Below are positions 12,084 through 25,607 of a stretch of 64,000 nt of DNA, piece after piece (position 1 is the first letter of the stretch; every line of letters begins with the position of its first letter). The notes beneath the pieces are model-generated. The model was not told the DNA's origin. It made no database searches and saw nothing but the letters and a program-made list of their open reading frames with translations. Location: positions 62,001 to 126,000 of the forward strand of contig NW_026894327.1 in the NCBI RefSeq assembly GCF_032452875.1. Direction: 5' to 3'. The position numbers were made by a program, and so were the translations under genes. This stretch comes from Bos javanicus. Taxonomy: Eukaryota > Chordata > Mammalia > Artiodactyla > Bovidae.

Positions 12084-12770
12084 ATGATCACTGCATGATC
12101 AGTCACATGATCAGTGCATGATAGCCACGTGATCAGTGCATGATCAGTCACGTGATCAGTGCATGATCAGTCACGTGATCAGTGCATGATCAGCCACGTG
12201 ATCAGTGCATGATCAATCACGTGATCAGTGCATGATCAGTCACGTGATCAGTGCATGGTAGCTACGTGATCAGTGCATGATCAGCCACGTGATCAGTGCA
12301 TGATAGCCACGTGATCAGTGCATGATCAGTCACGTGATCAGTGCATGATCATCCACGTGATCAGTGCATGATCAGTCACGTGATCAGTGCATGATATAGA
12401 CGTGATCAGTGCATGATCAGTCACGTGATCAGTGCATGATCAGCCACGTGATCAGTGCATGATAGCCAGTGATCAGTGCATGATAGCCAGTGATCAGTGC
12501 ATGATCAGTCACGTGATCAGTGCATGATCAGCCACGTGATCAGTGCATGATAGCCACGTGATCAGTGCATGATCAGCCACGTGATCAGTGCATGATCAGT
12601 TACGTGAGCAGTGTATGATCAGCCACGTGATCAGTGCATGGTCAGACACGTGAACAGTGTATGATCAGCCACGTGATCAGTGCATGATAGCCACGTGATC
12701 AGTGCATGATCAGTCACGTGATCAGTGTATGATCAGCCACGTGAACAGTGCATGCTCAGTCACGTGATCA
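12084..12770. repeat. Shortened array between blocks 7 and 8
   Basis: 687 bp. The GCGCCATTAAG cassette and some canonical units are missing, so the block-to-block step is 954 bp instead of about 1,320. The remaining units (GATCATCCACG, GATATAGACG, paired GATAGCCAGTG) match the right half of other pre-B arrays. Confidence 0.85.
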
Positions 12771-13037
12771 GGGCCTGCTGAGCTGCGTGATTACCGTCTG
12801 CTCATCTGCTTGACAATTGCCAGCTGAGCTGCACGATTCCTGCCTGTCATCTGCTTGACAATTATCAGCTGTGCTGCGTAATTCCTGCCTGCTCAGCTGC
12901 TTGATTATTGCCAGCTGAGCAGCATGATTCCTCACACCTGAGTTCCATGATTATTGCCTGCTGACTGTTTGATTCGTGCCTACTCAGCTCTTTGTTTATT
13001 GCCTCCAGAGGCACATGATCAGTGTATGATAGCAAAC
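12771..13037 (+). repeat. Diverged block 8, class B, with TTATCAG variant
   Basis: 267-bp class B block with two private changes: GATTACCGTCTG, and GACAATTATCAGC in place of GACAATTGCCAGC. The second is shared only with block 43 and puts a stop into the minus-strand frame, which argues against coding constraint. Confidence 0.9.
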
Positions 13038-15037
13038 ATGATCAGCGCATGATCAGTCACATGATCAGCGCCATTAAGTCACGTGATCACTACATGATAG
13101 TCATGTGATCAGTCCATGCTCAGTCACGGTATCAGTGCATGATCAGCCACGTGATCAGTGCATGATCTGTCACATGATCAGTGTATGATCATCCACGTGA
13201 TCAGTGCATGATCAGTCATGTGATCAGTGCATGATATAGACGTGATCAGTGCATGATCAGTCACGTGATCAGTGCATGATAGCCACGTGATCAGTGCATG
13301 ATCAGTCACCTGATGGGTGTATGATCAGTCACGTGACCTGTACATGGTAGCTACATGATCATTGCATGATCAGCCACGTGAGTAGTGCATGATAGCCACG
13401 TGATCAGTGCATGATCAGTCACGTGATCAGTGCATGATCAGTCACGTGATCAGTGCATGATCAGCCACGTGATCAGTGCATGATCAGCCACGTGATCAGT
13501 GCATGATAGCCACGTGATCAGTGCATGATCAGTCACGTGATCAGTGCATGATCAGGCACGTGATCAGTGCATGATCAGCCACGTGATCAGTGCATGATAG
13601 CCACGTGATCAGTGCATGATCAGTCACCTGATCAGTGTATGATCAGTCACTGACCAGTACATGGTAGCTACATGATCATTGCATGATCAGCCACGTGATA
13701 GTGCATGATAGCCACGTGATCAGTGCATGATCAGTCACGTGATCAGTGCATGATCAGTCATGTGATCAGTGCATGATCAGTCACGTGATCAGTGCATGAT
13801 CAGCCACGTGATCAGTGCATGATAGCCACGTGATCAGTGCATGATCAGTCACGTGATCAGTGCATGATCAGTCACGTGATCAGTGCATGATCAGCCACGT
13901 GATCAGTGCATGATCAGCCACGTGATCAGTGCATGATCAATTACGTGATCAGTGCATGATCAGTCACGTGACCAGTGCATGGTAGCTACGTGATCAGTGC
14001 ATGATCAGCCACGTGATCAGTGCATGATAGCCACGTGATCAGTGCATGATCAGTCACGTGATCAGTGCATGATCAGTCACGTGATCAGTGCATGATAAGT
14101 CACGTGATCAGTGCATGATCAGTCACGTGATCAGTGCATGATCAGTCACGTGACCAGTACATGGTAGCTACGTGATCATTGCATGATCAGCCACGTGATC
14201 AGTGCATGATAGCCACGTGATCAGTGCATGATAGCCACGTGATCAGTGCATGATCAGTCATGTGATACGTGTGTGATCAGCCACGTGATCAGTGCATGAT
14301 ATCCACGTGATCAGTGCATGATAGCCACGTGATCAGTGCATGAGCCACGTGATCAGTGCATGATCAGTCACGTGATACATGTGTGATCAGCCACGTGATC
14401 AGTGCATGATGAGCCACGTGATCAGTGCAGGATCAATTACGTGATCAGTGCATGATCAGTCACGTGACCAGTACATGGTTGCTACGTGATCATTGCATGA
14501 TCAGCCACGTGAGCAGTGCATGATAGCCACGTGATCAGTGCATGATCAGTCACGTGATCAGTACATGATCAGTCACGTGAACAGTGCATGATCATTTACG
14601 TGATCTGTGCATGATCAGTCACGTGACCAGTATATGGTAGCTATGTGATCATTCCATGACGAGCCACGTGAGCAGTGCATGATAGCCACGTGATGTGTGC
14701 ATGATGAGTTACGTGAGCAGAGTATGATCAGCCACGTGATCAGTGCATGAGTGCCACGTGATCAGTGCATGATATGTCACGTGACAGGTGTGTGATCAGC
14801 CACGTGAACAGTGCATGTTCAGCCACGTGATCAGTGCATGATAGCCACGTGATCAGTGCATGATCAGTTACGTGAGCAGTGTATGATCAGCCACGTGATC
14901 AGTGCATGGTCAGACACGTGAACAGTGTATGATCAGCCACGTGATCAGTGCATGATATCCAAGTGATCAGTGCATGATCATCACGTGATCAGTGTATGAT
15001 CAGCCACGTGAACAGTGCATGCTCAGTCACGTGATCA
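13038..15037. repeat. Canonical array between blocks 8 and 9
   Basis: 2,000 bp: 3' cassette, GATCTGTCACATG, GATCATCCACG, GATATAGACG and CACCTGATGGGTG units, canonical units, then a full 5' cassette. Confidence 0.85.
14587..15037 (+). repeat. 5' flank cassette (full form)
   Basis: 451 bp, with the GTAGCTATGTGATC change shared with the copy at 11366 and the usual ATGATGAGTTACG. Confidence 0.8.
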
Positions 15038-15304
15038 GGGCCTGCTGAGCTGCGTGATTACTGTCTGCTCATCTGCTTGACAATTGCCAGCTGAGCTGCA
15101 CGATTCCTGCCTGTCATCTGCTTGACAATTGCCAGCTGTGCTGCGTAATTCCTGCCTGCTCAGCTGCTTGATTATTGCCAGCTGAGCAGCATGATTCCTC
15201 ACAGCTGAGTTCCATGATTATTGCCTGCTGACTGTATGATTCGTGCCTACTCAGCTCTTTGTTTATTGCCTCCAGAGGCACATGATCAGTGTATGATAGC
15301 AAAC
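15038..15304 (+). repeat. Diverged block 9, class A, TGTATGATTCG variant
   Basis: Full 267-bp class A block of the TGTATGATTCG lineage (with blocks 1, 5 and 11). Confidence 0.9.
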
Positions 15305-16356
15305 ATGATCAGTGCATGATCAGTCACATGATCAGCGCCATTAAGTCACGTGATCACTACATGATAGTCATGTGATCAGTCCATGCTCAGTCACGGTATC
15401 AGTGCATGATCAGCCACGTGATCAGTGCATGATCAGCCAGGTGATCAGTTCATGATAGCTATGTGATCAGTGCATGATTTGTCACGTGATCAGTGCATGA
15501 TCAGGCACGTGATCAGTGCATGATCAGTCACGTGATCAGTGCATGATCAGTCACGTGATCAGTGCATGATCAGCCACGTGATCAGTGCATGATCAGCCAC
15601 GTGATCAGTGCATGATCAATTACGTGATCAGTGCATGATCAGTCACGTGACCAGTACATGGTAGCTAGGTGATCATTGCATGATCAGCCACGTGATCAGT
15701 GCATGATAGCCACGTGATCAGTGCATGATCAGTCACGTGATCAGTGCATGATCACTCACGTGATCAGTGCATGATAAGTCACGTGATCAGTGCATGATCA
15801 ATTACGTGATCAGTGCATGATCACTCACGTGACCAGTACATGGTAGCTACGTGATCAGTGCATGATCAGCCACGTGAGCAGTGCATGATAGCCACGTGAT
15901 CAGTGCATGATCAGTCACATGATCAGTGTATGATCATCCACGTGATCAGTGCATGATCAGTCATGTGATCAGTGCATGATATAGACGTGATCAGTGCATG
16001 ATCAGTCACGTGATCAGTGCATGATCAGCCACGTGATCAGTGCATGATAGCCAGTTGATGAGTGCATGATAGCCAGTGATCAGTGCATGATCAGTCACGT
16101 GATCAGTGCATGATCAGCCACGTGATCAGTGCATGATAGCCACGTGATCAGTGCATGATCAGCCACGTGATCAGTGCATGATCAGTTACGTGAGCAGTGT
16201 ATGATCAGCCACGTGATCAGTGCATGGTCAGACACGTGAACAGTGTATGATCAGCCACGTGATCAGTGCATGATAGCCACGTGATCAGTGCATGATCAGT
16301 CACGTGATCAGTGTATGATCAGCCACGTGAACAGTGCATGCTCAGTCACGTGATCT
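15305..16356. repeat. Canonical array between blocks 9 and 10
   Basis: 1,052 bp, the same layout as 624-1675 and 7619-8669. Private changes are GATTTGTCACG near 15477, GTAGCTAGGTG near 15661 and GATAGCCAGTTGATG near 16046. Confidence 0.85.
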
Positions 16357-16623
16357 GGGCCTGCTGAGCTGCGTGATTACTGTCTGCTCATCTGCTTGAC
16401 AATTGCCAGCTGAGCTGCACGATTCCTGCCTGTCATCTGCTTGACAATTGCCAGCTGTGCTGCGTAATTCCTGCCTGCTCAGCTGCTTGATTATTGCCAG
16501 CTGAGCAGCATGATTCCTCACACCTGAGTTCCATGATTATTGCCTGCTGACTGTTTGATTCGTGCCTACTCAGCTCTTTGTTTATTGCCTCCAGAGGCAC
16601 ATGATCAGTGTATGATAGCAAAC
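16357..16623 (+). repeat. Diverged block 10, class B
   Basis: Full 267-bp class B block with GATCTGGG entry, 1,319 bp after block 9. Confidence 0.9.
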
Positions 16624-17982
16624 ATGATCAGCGCATGATCAGTCACATGATCAGCGCCATTAAGTCACGTGATCACTACATGATAGTCATGTGATCAGTC
16701 CATGCTCAGTCACGGTATCAGTGCATGATCAGCCACGTGATCAGTGCATGATCAGCAGGTGATCAGTGCATGATAGCTACGTGATCAGTGCATGATCAGT
16801 CACGTGATCAGTGCATGACCAGGCAGGTGATCAGTGCATGATCAGCCACGTGATCAGTGCATGATAGCCACGTGATCAGTGCATGATCAGTCACCTGATG
16901 GGTGTATGATCAGTCACGTGACCAGTACATGGTAGCTACATGATCATTGCATGATCAGCCACGTGAGTAGTGCATGATAGCCACGTGATCAGTGCATGAT
17001 CAGTCACGTGATCAGTGCATGATCACTCACGTGATCAGTGCATGATAAGTCACGTGATCAGTGCATGATCAGCCACGTGATCAGTGCATGATCAGTCACG
17101 TGATCAGTACATGGCACGTGATCAGTGCATGATCAGCCACGTGATCAGTGCATGATAGCCACGTGATCAGTGCATGATAGCCACGTGATCAGTGCATGAT
17201 CAGTCATGATACGTGTGTGATCAGCCACGTGATCAGTGCATGATATCCACGTGATCAGTGCATGATAGCCACGTGATCAGTGCATGATAGCCACGTGATC
17301 AGTGCATGATCAGTCACGTGATACATGTGTGATCAGCCACGTGATCAGTGCATGATGAGCCACGTGATCAGTGCATGATCAATTACGTGATCAGTGCATG
17401 ATCAGTCACGTGACCAGTACATGGTTGCTACGTGATCGTGCATGATCAGCCACGTGAGCAGTGCATGATAGCCACGTGATCAGTGCATGATCAGTCACGT
17501 GATCAGTGCATGATCAGTCACGTGAACAGTGCATGATCATTTACGTGATCTGTGCATGATCAGTCACGTGACCAGTATATGGTAGCTACGTGATCATTCC
17601 ATGACGAGCCACGTGAGCAGTGCATGATAGCCACGTGATGTGTGCATGATGAGTTACGTGAGCAGAGTATGATCAGCCACGTGATCAGTGCATGAGTGCC
17701 ACGTGATCAGTGCATGATATGTCACGTGACAGGTGTGTGATCAGCCACGTGAACAGTGCATGTTCAGCCACGTGATCAGTGCATGATAGCCACGTGATCA
17801 GTGCATGATCAGTTACGTGAGCAGTGTATGATCAGCCACGTGATCAGTGCATGGTCAGACACGTGAACAGTGTATGATCAGCCACGTGATCAGTGCATGA
17901 TATCCAAGTGATCAGTGCATGATCATCACGTGATCAGTGTATGATCAGCCACGTGAACAGTGCATGCTCAGTCACGTGATCA
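16624..17982. repeat. Canonical array between blocks 10 and 11
   Basis: 1,359 bp: 3' cassette, CACCTGATGGGTG near 16890, a shortened GTACATGGCACGTG near 17108 (a deletion inside a GGTAGCTACG unit), then a full 5' cassette. Confidence 0.85.
17532..17982 (+). repeat. 5' flank cassette (full form)
   Basis: 451 bp, matching the reference copy at 3837 in its marker units. Confidence 0.8.
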
Positions 17983-18249
17983 GGGCCTGCTGAGCTGCGT
18001 GATTACTGTCTGCTCATCTGCTTGACAATTGCCAGCTGAGCTGCACGATTCCTGCCTGTCATCTGCTTGACAATTGCCAGCTGTGCTGCGTAATTCCTGC
18101 CTGCTCAGCTGCTTGATTATTGCCAGCTGAGCAGCATGATTCCTCACAGCTGAGTTCCATGATTATTGCCTGCTGACTGTATGATTCGTGCCTACTCAGC
18201 TCTTTGTTTATTGCCTCCAGAGGCACATGATCAGTGTATGATAGCAAAC
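17983..18249 (+). repeat. Diverged block 11, class A, TGTATGATTCG variant
   Basis: Full 267-bp class A block. It is the fourth and last copy of the TGTATGATTCG lineage and the only one not followed by a block at 1,318-1,319 bp. The 3' cassette reads CAGAGCCATTAAG. Confidence 0.9.
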
Positions 18250-20382
18250 ATGATCAGTGCATGATCAGTCACATGATCAGAGCCATTAAGTCACGTGATC
18301 ACTACATGATAGTCATGTGATCAGTCCATGCTCAGTCACGGTATCAGTGCATGATCAGCCACGTGATCAGTGCATGATAGCCATGTGATCAGTTCATGAT
18401 CAGTCACGTGATCAGTGCATGATCAGCCAGGTGATCAGTGCATGATCAGTCACGTGATCAGTGCATGATCAGTCACGTGATCAGTGCATGATCAGTCACG
18501 TGATCAGTGCATGATCAGTCACGTGATCAGTGCATGATCAGCCACGTGATCAGTGCATGATCAGCCACGTGATCAGTGCATGATCAGTCACGTGACCAGT
18601 ATATGGTAGCCACGTGATCATTGCATGATCAGCCACGTGATCAGTGCATGATAGCCACGTGATCAGTGCATGATCAGTCACGTGATCAGTGCATGATCAG
18701 CCGTGATCAGTGCATGATCAGCCACGTGATCAGTGCATGATCAATTACGTGATCAGTGCATGATCAGTCACGTGATCAGTACATGATAGCCACGTGATCA
18801 GTGCATGATCAGCCACGTGATCAGTGCATGATAGCCACGTGATCAGTGCATGATCAGTCACGTGATCAGTGCATGATCATCACGTGATCAGTGCATGATC
18901 AGTCACGTGATCAGTGCATGATATCACGTGATCAGTGCATGATCAGTCACGTGATCAGTGCATGATCAGCCACGTGATCAGTGCATGATAGCCAGTGATG
19001 AGTGCATGATAGCCAGTGATCAGTGCATGATCAGTCACGTGATCAGTGCATGATCAGCCACGTGATCAGTGCATGATAGCCACGTGATCAGTGCATGATC
19101 AGCCACGTGATCAGTGCATGATCAGTTACGTGATCAGTGCATGATCAGCCACGTGATCAGTGCATGATCAGTCACGTGATCAGTGCATGATCAGCCACGT
19201 GATCAGTGCATGATAGCCACGTGATCAGTGCATGATCAGTCACGTGATCAGTGCATGATCAGTCACGTGACAGTGCATGATAGCTACGTGATCAGTGCAT
19301 GATCAGCCACGTGATCAGTGCATGATAGCCACGTGATCAGTGCATGATCAGTCACGTGATCAGTGCATGATCAGTCACGTGATCAGTGCATGATCAGGCA
19401 CGTGATCAGTGCATGATCAGCCACGTGATCAGTGCATGATAGCCACGTGATCAGTGCATGATCAGTCACGTGATCAGTGCATGATCAGTCACGTGATCAG
19501 TGCATGATCAGCCACGTGATCAGTGCATGATCAGCCACGTGATCAGTGCATGATCAATTACGTGATCAGTGCATGATCAGTCACGTGACCAGTGCATGGT
19601 AGCTACGTGATCATTGCATGATCAGCCACGTGATCAGTGCATGATAGCCACGTGATCAGTGCATGATCAGTCACGTGATCAGTGCATGATCAGTCACGTG
19701 ATCAGTGCATGATCAGTCACGTGATCAGTGCATGATCAATTACGTGATCAGTGCATGATCAGTCACGTGATCAGTGCATGATAGCTACGTGATCAGTGCA
19801 TGATCAGCCACGTGATCAGTGCATGATAGCCACGTGATCAGTGCATGATCAGTCACATGATCAGTGCATGATCATCCACGTGATCAGTGCATGATCAGTC
19901 ATGATCAGTGCATGATATAGACGTGATCAGTGCATGATCAGTCACGTGATCAGTGCATGATCAGCCACGTGATCAGTGCATGATAGCCAGTGATCAGTGC
20001 ATGATAGCCAGTGATCAGTGCATGATCAGTCACGTGATCAGTGCATGATCAGCCACGTGATCAGTGCATGATCAGCCACGTGATCAGTGCATGATCAGCC
20101 ACGTGATCAGTGCATGATCAGTCACGTGATCAGTGCATGATCAGCCACGTGATCAGTGCATGATCAGCCACGTGATCAGTGCATGATAGCCACGTGATCA
20201 GTGCATGATCAGTTACGTGAGCAGTGTATGATCAGCCACGTGATCAGTGCATGATCAGACACGTGAACAGTGTATGATCAGCCACGTGATCAGTGCATGA
20301 TATCCACGTGATCAGTGCATGATCATCACGTGATCAGTGTATGATCAGCCACGTGAACAGTGCATGCTCAGTCACGTGATCA
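18250..20382. repeat. Canonical array between blocks 11 and 12
   Basis: 2,133 bp. After the 3' cassette most units are near consensus. GATAGCCAGTG pairs occur twice (near 18989 and 19983) and GATCATCCACG/GATATAGACG units also recur, so two pre-B arrays appear joined with the block between them missing. No CATGATCATTTACG cassette start is present. Confidence 0.8.
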
Positions 20383-20649
20383 GGGCCTGCTGAGCTGCGT
20401 GATTACTGTCTGCTCATCTGCTTGACAATTGCCAGCTGAGCTGCACGATTCCTGCCTGTCATCTGCTTGACAATTGCCAGCTGTGCTGCATAATTCCTGC
20501 CTGCTCAGCTGCTTGATTATTGCCAGCTGAGCAGCATGATTCCTCACAGCTGAGTTCCATGATTATTGCCTGCTGACTGTTTGATTCGTGCCTACTCAGC
20601 TCTTTGTTTATTGCCTCCAGAGGCACATGATCAGTGTATGATAGCAAAC
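20383..20649 (+). repeat. Diverged block 12, class A
   Basis: 267-bp class A block with the private change GTGCTGCATAATTCC (usually CTGCGTAATTCC), a CpG-to-CpA transition. Confidence 0.9.
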
Positions 20650-22539
20650 ATGATCAGTGCATGATCAGTCACATGATCAGCGCCATTAAGTCACGTGATC
20701 ACTACATGATAGTCATGTGATCAGTCCATGCTCAGTCACGGTATCAGTGCATGATCAGCCACGTGATCAGTGCATGATCAGCCACGTGATCAGTGCATGA
20801 TAGCCACGTGATCAGTGCATGATCAGTCACGTGATCAGTGCATGATCAGTCACGTGATCAGTGCATGATCAGTCACGTGATCAGTGCATGATCAGTCACG
20901 TGATCAGTGCATGATCAGTCACGTGATCAGTGCATGATCAGCCACGTGATCAGTGCATGATCAGCCACGTGATCAGTGCATGATCAGCCACGTGATCAGT
21001 GCATGATCAGTCACGTGATCAGTACATGGTAGCTACGTGATCAGTGCATGATCAGCCACATGAGCAGTGCATGATAGCCACGTGATCAGTGCATGATCAG
21101 TCACGTGATCAGTGCATGATCACCACGTGATCAGTGCATGATCAGTCACGTGATCAGTGCATGATCAATTACGTGATCAGTGCATGATCAGTCACGTGAC
21201 CAGTACATGGTAGCTACGTGATCAGTGCATGATCAGCCACGTGATCAGTGCATGATAGCCACGTGATCAGTGCATGATCAGTCACATGATCAGTGCATGA
21301 TCATCCACGTGATCAGTGCATGATCAGTCATGTGATCAGTGCATGATATAGACGTGATCAGTGCATGATCAGTCACGTGATCAGTGCATGATCAGCCACG
21401 TGATCAGTGCATGATAGCCAGTGATCAGTGCATGATCAGCCACGTGATCAGTGCATGATCAGTCACGTGATCAGTGCATGATCAGCCACGTGATCAGTGC
21501 ATGATCAGCCACTGATCAGTGCATGATCAGCCACGTGATCAGTGCATGATCAGCCACGTGATCAGTGCATGATCAGCCACGTGATCAGTGCATGATCAGT
21601 CACGTGATCAGTGCATGATCAGCCACGTGATCAGTGCATGATAGCCACGTGATCAGTGCATGATCAGTCACGTGATCAGTGCATGATCAGTCACGTGACC
21701 AGTGCATGGTAGCTACGTGATCAGTGCATGATCAGCCACGTGATCAGTGCATGATAGCCACGTGATCAGTGCATGATCAGTCACGTGATCAGTGCATGAT
21801 CAGTCATGTGATCAGTGCATGATCAGCCACGTGATCAGTGCATGATCAGCCACGTGATCAGTGCATGATAGCCACGTGATCAGTGCATGATCAGTCACGT
21901 GATCAGTGCATGATCAGTCACGTGATCAGTGCATGATCAGCCACGTGATCAGTGCATGATCAGCCACGTGATCAGTGCATGATCAATTACGTGATCAGTG
22001 CATGATCAGTCACGTGATCAGTACATGGTAGCTACGTGATCATTGCATGATCAGCCACGTGAGCAGTGCATGATAGCCACGTGATCAGTGCATGATCAGT
22101 CACGTGATCAGTGCATGATCAGTCACGTGATCAGTGCATGATCAGTCACGTGATCAGTGCATGATCAGTTACGTGATCAGTGCATGATCAGTCACGTGAT
22201 CAGTGCATGATAGCTACGTGATCATTGCATGATCAGCCACGTGATCAGTGCATGATAGCCACGTGATCAGTGCATGATAGCCACGTGATCAGTGCATGAT
22301 CAGTCACGTGATAGTGCATGATCAGCCACGTGATCAGTGCATGATAGCCACGTGATCAGTGCATGATCAGCCACGTGATCAGTGCATGAGAGCCACGTGA
22401 TCAGTGCATGATCAGTCACGTGAACAGTGTATGATCAGCCACGTGATCAGTGCATGATATCCAAGTGATCAGTGCATGATCATCACGTGATCAGTGTATG
22501 ATCAGCCACGTGAACAGTGCATGCTCAGTCACGTGATCA
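20650..22539. repeat. Canonical array between blocks 12 and 13
   Basis: 1,890 bp of canonical units after the 3' cassette, with GATATAGACG and GATAGCCAGTG near 21345-21425 and no block or 5' cassette start. The ATATCCAAGTG unit appears only just before block 13. Confidence 0.8.
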
Positions 22540-22806
22540 GGGCCTGCTGAGCTGCGTGATTACTGTCTGCTCATCTGCTTGACAATTGCCAGCTGAGCTG
22601 CACGATTCCTGCCTGTCATCTGCTTGACAATTGCCAGCTGTGCTGCGTAATTCCTGCCTGCTCAGCTGCTTGATTATTGCCAGCTGAGCAGCATGATTCC
22701 TCACAGCTGAGTTCCATGATTATTGCCTGCTGACTGTTTGATTCGTGCCTACTCAGCTCTTTGTTTATTGCCTCCAGAGGCACATGATCAGTGTATGATA
22801 GCAAAC
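22540..22806 (+). repeat. Diverged block 13, class A
   Basis: Full 267-bp class A block with GATCAGGG entry. Confidence 0.9.
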
Positions 22807-24077
22807 ATGATCAGTGCATGATCAGTCACATGATCAGCGCCATTAAGTCACGTGATCACTACATGATAGTCATGTGATCAGTCCATGCTCAGTCACGGTA
22901 TCAGTGCATGATCAGCCACGTGATCAGTGCATGATCAGCCACGTGATCAGTGCATGATCAGCCACGTGATCAGTGCATGATCAGTCACGTGATCAGTGCA
23001 TGACCAGGCACGTGATCAGTGCATGATCAGTCACGTGATCAGTGCATGATAGCCACGTGATCAGTGCATGATCAGTCACGTGATGGGTGTATGATCAGTC
23101 ACGTGACCAGTACATGGTAGCTACATGATCATTGCATGATCAGCCACGTGAGTAGTGCATGATAGCCACGTGATCAGTGCATGATCAGTCACGTGATCAG
23201 TGCATGATCAGTCATGTGATCAGTGCATGATCAGGCACGTGATCAGTGCATGATCAGCCACGTGATCAGTGCATGATAGCCACGTGATCAGTGCATGATC
23301 AGTCACGTGATCAGTGCATGATCAGTCACGTGATCAGTGCATGATCAGCCACGTGATCAGTGCATGATCAGCCACGTGATCAGTGCATGATCAATCACGT
23401 GATCAGTGCATGATCAGTCACGTGACCAGTACATGGTAGCTACGTGATCAGTGCATGATCAGCCACGTGATCAGTGCATGATAGCCACGTGATCAGTGCA
23501 TGATCAGTCACGTGATCAGTGCATGATCACTCACGTGATCAGTGCATGATCAGTCACGTGATCAGTGCATGATCAGTGCATGATCAGTCACGTGATCAGT
23601 GCATGGTAGCTACGTGATCAGTGCATGATCAGCCACGTGATCAGTGCATGATAGCCACGTGATCAGTGCATGATCAGTCACATGATCAGTGCATGATCAG
23701 TCACGTGATCAGTGCATGATCAGTCACGTGATCAGTGCATGATAGCCACGTGATCAGTGCATGATCAGCCACGTGATCAGTGCATGATCAGCCACGTGAT
23801 CAGTGCATGATCAGCCACGTGATCAGTGCATGATCAGCCACGTGATCAGTGCATGATCAGCCACGTGATCAGTGCATGATCAGCCACGTGATCAGTGCAT
23901 GATCAGTTACGTGAGCAGTGTATGATCAGCCACGTGATCAGTGCATGGTCAGACACGTGAACAGTGTATGATCAGCCACGTGATCAGTGCATGATAGCCA
24001 CGTGATCAGTGCATGATCAGTCACGTGATCAGTGTATGATCAGCCACGTGAACAGTGCATGCTCAGTCACGTGATCT
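22807..24077. repeat. Canonical array between blocks 13 and 14
   Basis: 1,271 bp. It contains a head-to-tail duplication of the 11-bp half-unit GATCAGTGCAT at 23560-23581 without a 12-bp half between, and a CACGTGATGGGTG unit (near 23077) where other copies have CACCTGATGGG. Confidence 0.85.
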
Positions 24078-24344
24078 GGGCCTGCTGAGCTGCGTGATTA
24101 CTGTCTGCTCATCTGCTTGACAATTGCCAGCTGAGCTGCACGATTCCTGCCTGTCATCTGCTTGACAATTGCCAGCTGTGCTGCGTAATTCCTGCCTGCT
24201 CAGCTGCTTGATTATTGCCAGCTGAGCAGCATGATTCCTCACACCTGAGTTCCATGATTATTGCCTGCTGACTGTTTGATTCGTGCCTACTCAGCTCTTT
24301 GTTTATTGCCTCCAGAGGCACATGATCAGTGTATGATAGCAAAC
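24078..24344 (+). repeat. Diverged block 14, class B
   Basis: Full 267-bp class B block with GATCTGGG entry. It starts the region where C blocks appear. Confidence 0.9.
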
Positions 24345-25344
24345 ATGATCAGCGCATGATCAGTCACATGATCAGCGCCATTAAGTCACGTGATCACTAC
24401 ATGATAGTCATGTGATCAGTCCATGCTCAGTCACGGTATCAGTGCATGATCAGCCACGTGATCAGTGCATGATCTGTCACATGATTAGTGTATGATCATC
24501 CACGTGATCAGTGCATGGGCAGTCATGTGATCAGTGCATGATATAGACGTGATCAGTGCATGATCAGTCACGTGATCAGTGCATGATAGCCACGTGATCA
24601 GTGCATGATCAGTCACCTGATGGGTGTATGATCATTCACGTGACCTGTACATGGTAGCTACATGATCATTGCATGATCAGCCACGTGAGTAGTGCATGAT
24701 AGCCACGTGATCAGTGCATGATCAGTCACGTGATCAGTGCATGATCAGTCATGTGACCAGTACATGGTAGCTGCGTGATCATGCATGATCAGCCACGTGA
24801 TCAGTGCATGATCAGCCACGTGATCAGTGCATGATAGCCACGTGATCAGTGCATGATCAGTCACGTGATCAGTGCATGATCAGTCACGTGATCAGTGCAT
24901 GATCAGTCACGTGATCAGTGCATGATCAGCCACGTGATCAGTGCATGATCAATTACGTGATCAGTGCATGATCAGTCACGTGACCAGTACATGGTAGCTT
25001 GATCATTGCATGATCAGCCACGTGATCAGTGCATGATAGCCACGTGATCAGTGCATGATCAGCCACGTGATCAGTGCATGATCAGTCACGTGATCAGTGC
25101 ATGATCAGTCACGTGATCAGTGCATGATCAGCCACGTGATCAGTGCATGATCAGTCATGTATCAGTGCATGATAGCCCGTGATCAGTGCATGATCAGTCC
25201 GTGATCAGTGTATGATCAGCCACGTGATCAGTGCATGATAGCCACGTGATCAGTGCATGATCAGTCACGTGATCAGTGCATGATCAGTCACGTGATCAGT
25301 GTGTGATCAGCCACGTGAACAGTGCATGCTCAGTCACGTGATCA
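24345..25344. repeat. Pre-C array between blocks 14 and 15
   Basis: 1,000 bp: 3' cassette, GATCTGTCACATGATTAGTG, CATGGGCAGTCATG, CACCTGATGGGTG, GTAGCTGCGTGATCATGC, then the pre-C marker GATAGCCCGTG at 25171, 174 bp before the block. Confidence 0.85.
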
Positions 25345-25607
25345 GGGCCTGCTGAGCTGCGTGATTACTGTCTGCTCATCTGCTTGACAATTGCCAGCTG
25401 AGCTGCACGATTCCTGCCTGTCATCTGCTTGACAATTGCCACCTGTGCTGCGTAATTCCTGCCTGCTCAGCTACTTGATTATTGCCAGCTGAGCAGCATG
25501 ATTTCTCAGAGCTGAGTTCCATGATTATTGCCTGCTGACTGATTCGTGCCTACTCAGCTCTATGTTCATTGCCTCCAGAGGCACATGATCAGTGTATGAC
25601 ACCAAAC
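25345..25607 (+). repeat. Diverged block 15, class C
   Basis: First class C copy, 263 bp. Class C is defined by GCCACCTGTGCTG, TTTCTCAGAGCTGAG, a 4-bp shortening to CTGACTGATTCG, GTTCATTGCC and the ending GACACCAAAC. No GCGCCATTAAG cassette follows; canonical units begin with GATAAGCCACG. The minus-strand frame is broken. This copy has GCTCAGCTACTTG and CTCTATGTTC. Confidence 0.9.
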
